Shown here: positions 1 to 22,954 of the stretch, one piece after another
Layout of the letters: each line of letters opens with the position of its first letter
Numbering within the stretch: the first letter of the stretch is position 1
Assembly (NCBI RefSeq): GCF_963924675.1
Contig: NC_089220.1
Span: forward strand, 83,579,168-83,643,167
Length of the DNA stretch: 64,000 bases
Direction of reading: 5' to 3'
Origin: Phocoena phocoena
Taxonomy: Eukaryota; Chordata; Mammalia; Artiodactyla; Phocoenidae
Made by a program: the position numbers and the translations under genes
The notes under the pieces: generated by a model
What the model was told of the DNA's origin: nothing
What the model saw: only the letters and a program-made list of their open reading frames with translations
The model's database searches: none

Positions 1-417
1 CCTGACTTGAGGCTGAGACCCTACTGAGGGGACGTGGACCTATGCTGGAGAAAATACCCTCCTGCTGTTTCTGTGGCTCTTTCCATGTGTGCCAGGCCCT
101 GACATCACAGCTGCCAAGGCAAGCTCCTTAGAACACCCCCCCACCACCACTGCAGGGCAAAAAAAACCAGACAAACAAGCCCTGGTTCCAAACAAAGTAA
201 GGGTCAGACTGCAAGTCAAGACAGCGCCAGTCTCCCTTGGCCTCTGACTCACAGATCAGCCCAGGAAAGAACCTAGTAATCTTGATTGAGAGAGCTGGCC
301 CTGGCCCATGCCCTTCTACACAGACTGCCCAGCCCCCTTCCTGTTCACAGAGACCCCTGGGAAGGAGATTAACAATAGCCCGAGTCCCTCTGAGTGGGCA
401 TGGTGGACGGAGCAGGG

Positions 418-622
418 CTTTGGAACCAGATCTGGGTTTAAACACCAACTCGGTCATTTCCTGGTTCTGTGACCCTGGGTAAGTTATTCAGCCTCCCTGA
501 GCCTCATCTGGATTTGTGGATAATAATAATAGCTCCTACCTCCCAGGCTTGTTGTGAGGATTAAATTAGTTGGCGCTTGGAAAGGGCCTAGCATGTAGTA
601 GGTGCTCAAGAAAAGTTACTTT
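418..622 (+). repeat. MIR SINE
   Basis: Core TTCTGTGACCCTGGGTAAGT followed by CCTGAGCCTCATCTG and GGATTAAATTAGTTGG, the standard MIR order. Confidence 0.8.
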
Positions 623-832
623 CCTTTCTCTCTGGAGCCTCCTGCTCCTCTGACATGATAGTCCCACCCCTCAGTGACCCCAGGCCTGTGGCTCCCTGAA
701 CTCTCCCACCACCTCCACCCTCAGTTTTACTGGGTGTGACAGCATTTCCTCCAGAAGCCTCTGCCAGGAACTGACCTGCTCCCCATCTGCCAGGTTCTGG
801 CTGGAGGAAGCAGCCTCAGCAGGAGCTGTGCC

Positions 833-851
833 GGGGGGGGGGGGGGGGGGG
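833..851. repeat. Poly-G run (19)
   Basis: Uninterrupted G from 833 to 851, followed at 884-914 by a CCCCT repeat. Confidence 0.9.
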
Positions 852-2059
852 AGCTTCCTTCTAAAGCTGGTTGGGGCAGGGCTCTCCCTCCCCTCCCCTC
901 CCCTCCCCTCCCCAGTGATGGGCATCCTTCTCTGGTCCAGTCATGGGCCAGCCTGCTGGCTGGAAGGTGATGTCCTCGGCCATTCTCAGAAGAGGAATGT
1001 TCAAAGCATTCCTCGGTCGTAAAGGTGCATCCCAGCCTGAGAAAGACTCCTCAGCACCTCCCCCCGCTGCGTTGGAGGGGCTCGGGAAGTGGAGGTCCCC
1101 CTGAGCCAGAGCTGGCGCCCTGCCTCTGCCCATTTCTACTTCAGTGGCCAAGGCCCACATCATTTCTGTCAGGCTAGGCAGAAGGAAAGGCAGGGACTGG
1201 CTCTCTGAAGGAACAGCATCCTCCTTCCTCCTCCAGGGTACCTTCTTTAGGGAAAGCTCTTTCACTAGGTGAGTGGAGTGTGGATGCAAAGAGGTGGTGC
1301 TTCTCGGATGGCAGTTTTAAAGGTGGGCGTGGCCTGAGTTGATTTAACCTCAGGGCTGACACAGCACCCCCTCTCCCTCAGCCCCGAGGTCCTTGGGCTT
1401 GTCAGAAGGCGGGAAACTGGGTGAAAGACGGAGACCTAGGAATGGCAAGTGAGGGCCCCTGTCTGGGCATTCGTGTGTATGTCCAGGACATGGTGCTGGA
1501 GAGATGCAGGGGATGCTTGGGTCTCAGGTGATTGACACCCAGTGACCTGGCAACATCGGATACTTAAGTGGGTGAGTATCTCTTAGGAAACTCAGTGCTC
1601 GTGGATCACTCTTTTCTTTATTTAAAAATATTTTGTTTTCTTTAGAAAGGCAGCCCATCATCTTTAAGGAAAGTTCAGAAGAGTAGAAAGATGGGGTAGG
1701 AGGAAGTCACCTGGAACCCCACCAGTCAAACACAACAACAATGAATATTTTGCTGTATTTCCTTCAAATATTCATTATATTCATACTGCATTTACAAATT
1801 AGTCTAGGTGAAATCTTTAGAAAGAATTTCCTACTCCTAACCTAGGCCTGCTTTGGACAAAGAAAACCTTGATAGTTTAATTTGTCCTCGGGACCCATGG
1901 GTGTGGATTTGGGCCCCAGCAGGTCAGGGGCTCCAGGAGAGCCCATCAAACTTGGGCTCGCCATAGTCACTCACACCAGACCTGGGGCAGGGGATGGCCA
2001 GACTAGGGGTTACCCTCTCTCCTGCCCCCCACCATCACTCCCACCAGCTTTATTATTTT

Positions 2060-2627
2060 TACCTTTCACATTTAGATCCAGTTAGTTTGGGGATATGATA
2101 TGAATTCATTTTTCCAGACTCCTTTTTCTTTTCATATGGATATCTAATTGCTTCACCTACATTTATGGAAAAGATCATCTGTTCCCTACCATATTGCAGT
2201 GTCACCTTTGCCATAAATTAAGTGACCTTATGTGAGTGGGTCTATTTCTAGATTCTCTCTTCTGTTCCACTGGCCTATTCATCAGTCTTTGTGCCAATTT
2301 CACACTGTATTAATTGTGGTTGCTTTATAATAAATCTTGATATCTAGTAGTGTAACCCTCCAACTTTGTTCTTCAAGATTGATTTGACTATTCCTGATTC
2401 TTTATGTTTCTCTGTACATTTTAGAATCAATTTCTACCAAAAGAAGTATGCTGGGATTTTGATTGCAATAACTCTGTAGGTTAATTTGGGAATAATTGAT
2501 ATCTTTATAATATTGAGGCTTCCAATCTATGAACATTCTTTATTATCTTTAACGTTTGATATTTTTCAATGTAGAGACCTTGTGCATCTTTGATTAGATT
2601 TATTCCTAGGTATTTGATATTTTTAAT
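2060..2627 (-). mobile_element. L1 fragment (ORF2 internal region)
   Basis: The minus strand reads as L1 ORF2, including the segment IKYLGINLIKDAQGLY, a typical reverse-transcriptase connection motif. It is interrupted by an LTR-like block and appears to resume at 3361-3510. Confidence 0.75.
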
Positions 2628-3355
2628 GTAAAGTGGGAAAGGGTGTCTGAGGGGTTTTTCCCTAATAACACTTCTGACAGCAAATGAGAGGGTTTTTCTC
2701 CTCCTGAGATCATTTCTCCAACTCTCTGACACCAACTGGGTGTTCAACAATTCAATTTGATTCTGACACTAACTACCTGGATTAGCACAGACTCCTCAGG
2801 CTCAGTCCCACACACTGCCCCCCACTTTGGACTCAGGTTCCAAGGCCCAGGTCCCCGTACCTCTGACCAGCTGGCTAATAATTGAGGTTCCCACGACCCC
2901 CTCCTCACATTTGATAATTTGCTAGGATGGCTGGTGGAAGTCGGGAAGGCACTTTACTATTACCAGTTCATCAAGATGCAACTTAGGAACAGCCAAATGG
3001 AAGAGATGCATAACGCATAGGGCAGGGTATGGGGGAAGGGTGCAGAGCTTCCATGCTCTCCCCAGACGCGTCACCCTCTCAGGACCTTGAGGCGTGCACC
3101 AGCCCTGAATCCTATCTCTGAGGGGTTTTTATGGAGGTTTCATTAAGTAGGCACAATTGATTAAATCATTGGTTATTGATGATTAACTCAATCTCCAGCC
3201 CCTCTTCCCTCCCCAGAGGTGGGAATGGGGAGGCTGAAAGTTCCAACACTCTTGTCACTCTGGGGGTTCCAAGAGGTTTAAGAGCTCTGTGCCAGGAATA
3301 GGGGGCAGGGTGTGGGGTGTACAAAGACCAAACGTCTATTTCCCATTGTACCACA
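2628..3355. mobile_element. Probable LTR element inserted in the L1
   Basis: About 730 bp of unrelated sequence starts TGTAAAG, ends ACCACA and separates two parts of one L1. Phrases such as CAACTTAGGAACAGCCAAATG and GATTAACTCAATCTCCAGCC are familiar from mammalian LTR repeats. The family and strand were not assigned. Confidence 0.45.
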
Positions 3356-3360
3356 GAATC

Positions 3361-3510
3361 TTTTTTTAAATTTCATTTTCTATTTGTTTGCTGCTGGTAT
3401 GCAAAAATACAATTTTTTTTTTGATATTGACCTTGAATTGGGGACTTCTAAAATTCACATTTAATCCCAAAAGTTTGTATGTAGATTTTTCTATGTACAC
3501 AGTCATATTG
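3361..3510 (-). mobile_element. Continuation of the same L1
   Basis: TTTGCTGCTGGTATGCAAAAATACAA, here quoted in part as TTTGCTGCTGGTATGC, and the following TTGACCTTGAATTG correspond to the L1 stretch that normally follows the segment ending at 2627. Confidence 0.6.
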
Positions 3511-3829
3511 TCCCAGGCAGTGTTGGCCTCACCATGGTTTTGGGCAAGTCCTGGCAGCCTCCCTTTAGGTGTGGATTTCCCGCTAGCTAAGTGGCTGGCT
3601 CTGATTCCTAAATCTCTACTCCCCCTCCCCCAAAGCCTGAGCTCAGTTCATTGCTTCTGTCAGCTCCCCACCTCCCCTGTGACCCCTGGATCCTAGGACT
3701 CTGCACTGTCCTTCTTTCTCCTCAGGCCCTTCCTGCTGCCTGTGGGAAGAACTTATTCTGGAATTGCTGTTAGGGTGGACTCAGGAGGGGCATCCCAGAG
3801 TCATGTAGACCATTTGCTAAAGATGCTTT

Positions 3830-3980
3830 GCAGGAACTTCCCTGGCAGTCCAATGGTTAGGATTCCATGCTTCCACTGCAGGGGGCGAGGGTTCCACTGA
3901 TCCCTGGTCGGGGAACTAAGATCCCGCATGCTGCGGTGTAGCCAAAAACAAAAAACCGAAAAAAAAAAACAAAAACACAA
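3830..3980 (+). mobile_element. tRNA-derived SINE, cetartiodactyl CHR type
   Basis: Head GGAACTTCCCTGGCAGTCC, core with CTTCCACTGCAGGGGGC and ACTAAGATCCCGCATG, and an A-rich tail. Flanked by direct repeats AAGATGCTTT at 3820-3829 and 3981-3990. Confidence 0.85.
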
Positions 3981-5768
3981 AAGATGCTTTCCCTGGGCAT
4001 TCCTGCAGCAAATGCTGGGCCTTTGGGTTCAGCCGGGGAGTTGGGGCCAGGGATGTTCTGGTGGGGGGTGAGGGAAGTATTAGCCACCTCTTTTGCAACT
4101 CTAGGCTGTGTCCCTACACCTCCAGAAGGGTTTACAGAGTGGGGAGGAGAGTGAAACCATCAGCTGAGCTAATCCAGAGATAGAGGGTCTGTCAGGACAG
4201 AATTGCAGAACTGAGACTCTTCTGTAGCCAAAGACTACAGGGAGGAGGTCAGGCTTTACCAAGCCAGGAAGAGTCTATGTCGTGGAGCGGTGACGAGGGC
4301 CCCAGAACGAGAAATCAGGCATGACCCCTGCCAGGTGACTCCGAGAGGACAGGAGTTGGGCATCACTCCCAGACTTGGATCTGCTCACGTTCTGATGTCT
4401 GCAGGGACCTGAGCTGAGAGACAGGATGCACGGAGAGGTAACATAGCAAGAGAAACGCCCCTTTTTCCTGGGAATTCGCTCATTTAACACTCCCTAAACT
4501 CTGTGCGTTATTTTTTATTAACCGCATTCTATAGATGAAGAACGCTAAGGCTCAAATCATTAAGGTAGCTCGCTCAAAGTCTCCCCAAATTAGTGGAAGA
4601 CTCCCTGCAACTCACCTGTAACTCAAACAGTTATATTTCATTCCAAAGTCCTTGGTCGTTGGGGCTCCTGCACATGTGGCTTTGCCTGGTGGGAATGTTT
4701 GGTAGATTTCCTGAACCTCAAGGTCCCCAGAAGTGGCTGCCATTCCAAGAGGTATGACACGGATTCAGATTGATTCATGCTTGGTGAATGCCTAGTGGAG
4801 AGACTGGGCTGTTTGAGCCCCCTGCCTTCCCGAGTGGCACCAGCTGCCTCCCAGATCTGTGACCTGCTCCAGAACCTGTGAATGTGACCAGGAAAATTCT
4901 CTCTCTGGAGCAGGAAAAAAAAGAGAGTGCCATGGCACAGATCTATCCAGTTCTGTAGATAGATGAATGATCCAAGCATTCAATTCAAGAAACACACGTC
5001 TTGTTGAAACAAACCTAGAAGTGACTTTTCCAGCTGACACAAGAGCCCACTGAGTGTCCTTAGCACCCATCGCCCCACACAAATGCACTGAGCTATTCTG
5101 AGCCACTTCAAATACAATAGCATTCTAGTGGGTACCCCCAACCCTGTCTTCCATGTGGTCCCAGCCCAGGGCTCCCTGAAGGTGAGGCCAGAGCAGCACT
5201 TTGGAAGAGTCACTTTGCCTCCTGGGTCTCCAGTCTCCCTCTCTCAGATCTGCATGCCGGTGTCACTCAGAGCTGTTGTTAGAGCTTAATAGGGCCTAAG
5301 GCAAACCCGAACCAGCAAGGCAAGGGATGGAGGTTTGACTGCAGGTGATGTTTTGTACAGAGTTCTGAGACCAGAGAGAAGGGGACCCAGAGGGAGGTGG
5401 GCTCTCTCTTCCTGGAGAGCTTTTCCCCTAAGATAGCTGCCCTCACCCACCCCAGCAGTGCCCTTAGCTCAGGGCCTTTCCAGAATTAGGGCCGAGCACC
5501 TGGGGACCATAAGGGCCCTTTTCGTTTGGTCCCTGATGGGGCAACATGTCTCTGAATCAGCAGCTTGACTTTTTATGAAGTTGTATGTTACATTAGCAGT
5601 TTCTGGTTTTGAACCATTCTGGGACAAACCCGAGCTGACTGTGTTATAAAAGAAACAAACAAAAAAACCCTTTAACGAACAATTGGATTCAATTTGCTAA
5701 TTTTGTTTAGGATTTTCATTTATGTTCAGAAGTGAAATTGGTTCAAATTTTCCTTTCCTTTTACTATT

Positions 5769-6093
5769 TTTTTTTAATTTATTTAATTTATTTATTTTTG
5801 GCTGCGTTGGGTCTTCGTTGCCGCACGTGGGCTTTCTCTAGTTGCGGCAAGCAGGGGCTACTCTGTTGCAGTGCGCGGGCTTCTCATTGCAGCAGCTTCT
5901 CTTGTTGCAGAGCACGGGCTCTAGGTGCGCAGGCTTCAGTAGTTGTTGCTCGCGGACTCTAGAGCGCAGGCTCAGTAGCTGTGGCGCACGGGCTTAGTTG
6001 CTCTGTGGCATGTGGGATCTTCCCGGGCCAGGGATCGAACCCGTGTCCCCCGCATTGGCAGGCAGATTCTTAACCACTATGCCACCAGGGGGC
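5769..6093 (-). mobile_element. Full-length CHR-1-like SINE
   Basis: On the minus strand it runs from GCCCCCTGGTGGCATAG to a tail of A/T-rich TAAATAAATT repeats; the plus strand shows TTGGCTGCGTTGGGTCTTCG. Flanked by TTCCTTTTACTATT (5755-5768) and TTCCTTGTACTATT (6094-6107), a 14-bp target-site duplication with one mismatch. It ends 438 nt before the first PAK6 coding exon. Confidence 0.9.
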
Positions 6094-6241
6094 TTCCTTG
6101 TACTATTCTTATCTGGTTTAAGAATCAAGATCATACTTCATAAAATGAGTTTGCCAGCTTTCCTCCCTCTTCCCCACCCCCCTTTAAATTCTTCGACGGT
6201 GGAATGTTATTTGTCATGGGCTTTGGATCTTATAAATACAG

Positions 6242-6261
6242 CCCCCCCCCCCCCCCCCCCC
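6242..6261. repeat. Poly-C run (20)
   Basis: Uninterrupted C, directly after TATAAATACAG, about 275 nt before the first PAK6 coding exon. Confidence 0.9.
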
Positions 6262-6536
6262 GCCCCGGCCTCCTCAGCAGGGGACTTGGCGCAGATGAGA
6301 AGACAGACACCTCTTTTCCTCCTTTGTAGTCTGTGTTGGCTTATTTATGGGGTTTTTGCTGCTTCTGGGACTGCTCTGCGGGGAGCTAGCCATTTCCCTG
6401 AGGGAGTAGGCCTGAGAGGTGGGCCGGTGCAGGGGGTTGAAGTGGGGGAGGGAGTCTGGGGCCCCAGTACCCACTGGGGCCAGGCTCCTGTGAAGCCCCC
6501 TCTGGAACTCAGTCTGACCCTCCCCACGCAGGCACC

Positions 6537-17547
<11,011 letters not shown>

Positions 17548-18246
17548 GCCCAGCCCCAGAGTGCGCCTGCCACCTGTGCCCACAGGCAGGGGACACTGGG
17601 CCACCAACTTGCCAACAGGGCCTGGCTGCCTGCCTCATTCTCTCAGTATTCTCTCCAAAGATTGAATGTGAAGCCCCGACCCTGCCCTCCTGCCCCTCAG
17701 CCCACTGGGCCAGGCCGGACCTGCCCCTCAGTCACTTTCCCTCCCAAGAGTCCCCAGTTGCCTCTGGGATGATGGAGACCTCTTCTGCAGGATGACCCTT
17801 TGTTATCTGCACAGGGATATTTCTATGAAACATGGAGACCAGTGCTTCTGGCCACTGTGGCCAACACAGCAGGAAAGGCTGCTGAAGTTTTTTTTTTTTT
17901 AAAGTAGTAAGTAGTACACGAGCATCCCAGGTCACCCAAGAGGCAGACTGCCTGTTTTCATCAGGATACTTGCTGTTCTCAGCTCCAGTTCCAAATCCTG
18001 GGGTCTGGAAGGTGTTTATTGCCTGACACCATCTTCCTCCCTTGTGTCTGACTTCCTGAAGGCACAGTCTCACCTGCACCTGCTTCCCAACCCACCTGAG
18101 CTGACAACACACTCCCTGCACAGCCCGCGCCCAACTGTGAACAGCCTGCTCGGAGGCCGTGACGGGGAGGGGAATTTTCTGGGTGAAAGAGGAAGAAGGC
18201 AGCTGGTGGTAAAGTGGTCTCACTTCACAGGATGCGTGTGTGCGCA

Positions 18247-18289
<43 letters not shown>

Positions 18290-18985
18290 TGTGGAGGAAG
18301 GTCACCCACGACTGTCTTCGGTTAGGCTTCTCCATCTTCTCTCCCACTAAACTCTGCTCTGAAGGTGACCTGCTTCCTTGGCCCCGTTTCCCACCTCTTA
18401 AGTCCCGGGGTTCTACCTGACCAGCAAAGAGGTCTGTATTGAGTCAAACACATCCTGGGGGCCTGGCCGGTTTCTGAGTTTCTCCTGTACTGTGGGATCT
18501 GAGAGCCAGGGACCAGAATGGTGAGGGAACAAACTTGTTTTACCTGTGAGCTTCATCTCAACAACCAGGTCATCGGGGACCCACTCTTCTTTTGTGTGCT
18601 TGGGGGACCTGTTTTCAAAATCCTGGTCTGGGAGAGGTGAACCAGCTCCCAATTCCATCATGTCACTGGAATGGGCAGCCCATTTGTGCAAACCACGTGC
18701 CCCTAGCTGCCTCCTCAGACACCTGTCTCCTTGTCCCCCTCCCCTCCCCACCTTCAGGGCTGCTGTGAGACAGGGAATCCCAGGGAAGAACTCCAGGTGT
18801 CTGGACCCTATCTAGATAATATTTTTAGATTCCTCTATCCCTAGTGGCCTGCTTTGGGGCAAAAAAAAAAAAAAAATTGCAAGGACTTTTTTTAAGGGTC
18901 AGAGTTTTAAAAACAAAAGCATTGTCCCTTTTGTGAATTGTTTGCACTTGTGCCTGTTTTAAATTAAACGGAGTGTTCAAAACCT
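17548..18985 (+). other. PAK6: PAK6 3' UTR, with polyadenylation signal ATTAAA at 18963-18968
   Basis: About 1.4 kb of AT/GC-mixed sequence with stops in all frames follows the PAK6 stop. ATTAAA at 18963-18968 is followed by a GT-rich stretch, the expected layout of a cleavage site at about 18985. A (GT)n tract at 18243-18288 lies inside it. The end point is inferred; no transcript evidence is available. Confidence 0.55.
18243..18288 (+). repeat. (GT)n in the PAK6 3' UTR
   Basis: About 22 GT units after the alternating GCGTGTGTGCGCACACGT segment that begins at 18234. Confidence 0.93.
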
Positions 18986-19829
18986 CTGGCCTTCCTGTCG
19001 TCCCTGGGAGTAGAGCCAGGCTGTCTTCAAACTGAACACGCTGTAGTGGGTGTCCAGGGTGGCCCTCCCTCCTCCCTGCTATGAGCCCCCTGACGGTCAT
19101 TCTGATCCACAGAAAATCCTACTCCCTGGTGGCATGTGGGCCTGAAATGAGGGCAGAGAAGAAGGGAAACAGGAAGTGAAGGCCCTCAGGACTGAAAGAG
19201 CTGAGAAATAGACAGGGCTCCTTCCCAGGGGAGAGGAACCCAACCCGGAAAGCCAGGGCCGTGGGCTGTGCTTGCTGGCGCCACAGGGGCTGACGGCCAC
19301 TTTCTGCAGCAGCATCTCCCTTCCCCCGTTTGCTTCCCCCCTGCCACCTCCCCGGAAAGTCAGAGGCTGCTCCCCTCAAACTGTCCATAGGAAGTGGCCT
19401 GGAACTGCTTCCAGTGAGAAAGCAGTCTCTGCTTCAGTTCTCACAACAGAGGGTGACCGTGAGGAGCTGTGAAAGAGCGCAACTGGAAACCAAGAAACCT
19501 GGGTCTTTAAACTTCCAGCTCTGACACTGATTCCAGCACTTACTTCCTGAGGTCTCATTCTACCCCCTCTCTGTCAGGGTCACTGAAACCTTCTACCCAG
19601 GAGCAAGGAGTCCTGCAGACCTCCTCCCCACAGTTCCCCACCTAGACAGCTGCCCTGGTCTAAGGGCCCCTGTCCCACCAGCTCAGCCAGAAGCAGCACC
19701 TGTTACCTCCAGGAAGCAGCCACAGTGGGCTGGGCAGAGATGGAGGCTGAGGGAAGGCGGAACCTACCTCCCAACCGAAGCCCACGGTCACGAGTGGTTG
19801 GCAAGGCAAAAAGAGGCCGGTTCTTGCAA

Positions 19830-22034
19830 CTGAATAACACTGGATTTATTAACTATTCTTTTGAGCTCTAAGAGTCCTTCCACTGCACAGTGTCATTCCA
19901 AAAGCATGTGCGTATGTCATTTAGCCTCACACACAGACCGGTTCTGAGCTTGACCCCAGAGTACCAGCTCCAGTGGCACAGGTGACTTCACGATGACGAA
20001 AGCAACAAGAATTGGAAAAACAAAATGTTTAGAAAAGTCTCTTCTAAACCAGATTGAGCTCGAGGGGACCCCAGCCTCAATGCCTTGGGGCTGACAATAA
20101 GGGGAAGTTCAGGATAGCGAAATGTGGTGAAACATCTAAGTTCTGCACAGAGCTGGGCCTGGTAAGAAATCTGCAAGAACAGCAAGGCAGTCAAACACAC
20201 AATTCAGTTCAGACAGGAAAGATCTGCTGTGGTTTTTTAGAAACATCACTTTCAACCACCAAACCCTTGGCAATTCCAGAGAGGAGCCCTCATAGTTGTT
20301 TATCCAATAAAGAGGGCCCAAGGTGACGTTCAACCAGAAATCCCCATGGCGGCAACACTTGAAACATGACAGCACCTTCAACACAGTGTGCAACCCAGAC
20401 CCATGTCTTCAATGTGGTATTTTGAAGAAGCCAAAATACTTGTATTCTTACACCATTAAAATTAAACTTCATAAAAATTAAACACAGTTGGAAAAGGATA
20501 AGTGAACAAGCAAGGATCAGAAAAAAGGAGTTTGCACTTGGGGCGTCCAATTACCACCCATCCCACCCCAGATTCTCTCCTTCTGGCTTTTCAGGCGTTT
20601 TTCAGAACTTTTCAGTTCAGCCACCACCCAGACAGTGGGACTGAGGAGAGGCAGATATTTGGGGAGAGAAAAATGGGGGAAGGGCAAAACACCCCAGAAA
20701 CGAAAGCAAATCACATCAGAAGAAAACAGTGCATAATCAGCAGGTCTCAAGGTTCAGAAATCGTAAGGGACGGGTTGGAAGCTCCAGTTTCTCAGAAGAC
20801 AGCAGGAGCTCTCTATATGGAGCCTTAACCTGGAAGATCTTGATGTCCTAAGTAAAGGGTCTGGCCTCCTGCTACTCCAAATGCGAGTTTTTTGTTCATT
20901 GTCCCTCACTTCACTGCTGTGAAATGACTTCAAGTATCCGGATTTAATACACTACAAGAGGAAGAGGATTCCATGGGTAAGTGCACAGAGAGGGAGAAGT
21001 ACACAGCGGTGGCTCCAAATAAAACCGCAAGGCTGAACTCCGAGCCTGGGCGCAGCGAGAGCGCAACTTTGCCACCAGGGGGCACCAGAGATCACGTCCA
21101 GTGTCTGGGCCCTCGCGGCCTCGCGGACCCCGGATTGGTGGAAGCACTGGGGAGGTGTCTGACACTTACACGAGGCCGGACCCTGATCACCCATCCCTCA
21201 CCCCAGGCCCAATTTCTCATCACAGGTCATTCTCGCTCTGGGCAGTTCCCCTAGAGTTATTGGTGAGAAACCTTCCGTTCTGCAAAGATGAATAGATCGA
21301 CGTCTTGAAAAGACCCCACGGCCGGCAGCTGAGGGGCTGCACGCTCAACCTTCGGGGTTCACAAAAAACTCCCCACGTGCTGCCACCCCACGGGCTGGGC
21401 ACACAGGTTCGTGTGCTGGCGCTTCAGCAGTATCCTAGGGTACGCGATTCGCCAGACCCTCCAGACCCTTCTCCCTAGGCCGGCACAAAGATGAGGGCGG
21501 GGGCGGGGAGGGGTGGGGACGAAGGGCCAGGCTAGGAAGGGGCCTTTAACCACCTCTCCGCAATTGCCTCTGACTCACTAATCTGCCCAGTACTGAAGCT
21601 GAGCCGGGCCTGCATCCCACGCTTTGGGGCAGAGGCAGGGGTCCTTGGTCTCGAGCTCTAGCATCCATTATCCACCCTGCCCTCTATTAACGGCCCAGAG
21701 AGAAGCAGGAACCGTTTAACAGACCTCTTCCAGCTCTCAAAGGAGTTTGATATAATTTAAACCCGGACCTGCCGTTCGTGTGGGCTTCAGACTCCCGCGC
21801 GCCGCCGCCTTTAACGTGGCAAACACTTCAGTCAATTATCCCCCTCGCGGAGCTTCTATTTAAAGAGACATTGTCAGGTTCTTAAGCCTCGGATCAGACC
21901 CGCTGCTTTCTGCTTCACATACAAAGACTCAAAACACGAGTTCTTTGAGGATTGGAAGAAATACAATTAATCAAAGCCTTCGCAACCGTTCCCCCCTGCG
22001 GGAGCACCCACGTGCAAGACCGGGAGCTGCGAGG

Positions 22035-22066
<32 letters not shown>

Positions 22067-22954
22067 CGGGGGAAGTGCTAAGTCCTTTCCATTTCAGGCC
22101 TCTGAGAGTGAGAGGAAACAGGCTCAAGAGCCCAGAGCTGGGCTGGGCGAGGGGGGCGAGGGGGGCGCGTCAGCGGGATGGGGGGAATGACCCCACATTG
22201 TCGATGAAGTTGAATCTTGGGTCTGACTCCGGCTGAGGCAGAAGAAGCTGGTTCAAGGGACAACTAGCATTCCTCCCACCCCCAAACTATGCTTTCAATG
22301 TCTTGAGGCAGGAGTTTCTCCCCCTAAAAATGTAACCTCCAGACTCCTTCCCTCCCGTTCAGAAAGGCTCCGAGGCCCATCTCCAGGCTCCCCTTCTCCA
22401 TCATTCCAACACAAGGGGAAGGGATACTTAGGTCATGTGGGGCATTACTGTCAGCATCACTGGGGTAGGGGGGGCAGGGGTTGAGGGGTGGGGGAGTGGG
22501 AGTGGGGGGGAGGAGGGAGGCTAGGCCTTTGTTCTACAGGACAACTCTTCTGCCTGGCTGGCTGACTAGGGTGTGGGAAAACCCGGCAAGGGGAAGGAAA
22601 CCCGGCAGGAGCCTGAAAGACGCAGGAGTGCGCCTTAGCGCTCAGGGAAGGGGGTCCAGCTGGAAAGCTGTAGCCCATGGATCCAGTCTTCTACTTCTCG
22701 CTTCCAGGACTGGAACGGCAGGCCTTTAGAAAAGGTGAGAGACTCGGGCAGTGAATACCAACAAGCACAAAAAAGAAACAAGATAGGGGTCCGTTTCGGA
22801 GAGAGGGCTGAGGGAGGTCTCACCTTGGCAGCAGGGACAGGTGCTAGGATCTGGGGGTGGGAAACTGCCAGGAAGGTGAGGGACCTGGGAAAAAGAAATC
22901 CCAGTGGAGCAGAGAGGGCAAGGTGGGGGGAGCAGGGCTCGGCCTCGAGGCTGT
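19830..22954 (-). other. ANKRD63: Probable ANKRD63 3' UTR, AATAAA at 19845-19850 on the minus strand
   Basis: No coding frame is convincing between the ANKRD63 stop and 19850. A canonical AATAAA on the minus strand (plus-strand TTTATT 19845-19850) is followed on that strand by a T/G-rich segment. That fits a roughly 3.1 kb 3' UTR ending near 19830. The extent is inferred only. A 31-base G run (C run on the transcript) lies within it. Confidence 0.4.
22036..22066. repeat. Poly-G run (31)
   Basis: 31 consecutive G in the probable ANKRD63 3' UTR, on the strand opposite the transcript. Confidence 0.9.

Larger units (their letters stand above)
1..6531. other. Non-coding DNA upstream of the PAK6 start exon
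   Basis: No protein-coding exon is supported. It should contain introns and perhaps untranslated exons of PAK6, since the first coding exon has a spliced acceptor, but I cannot pick these out. It holds a MIR, an L1 interrupted by an LTR-like block, two SINEs, a G run at 833-851 and a CCCCT repeat at 884-914. Confidence 0.6.

Noticed and set aside
6231..6238. TATAAATA just upstream of the PAK6 start exon
   Set aside because: The start exon has a good splice acceptor at 6531, so transcription starts further upstream; the motif may be chance.
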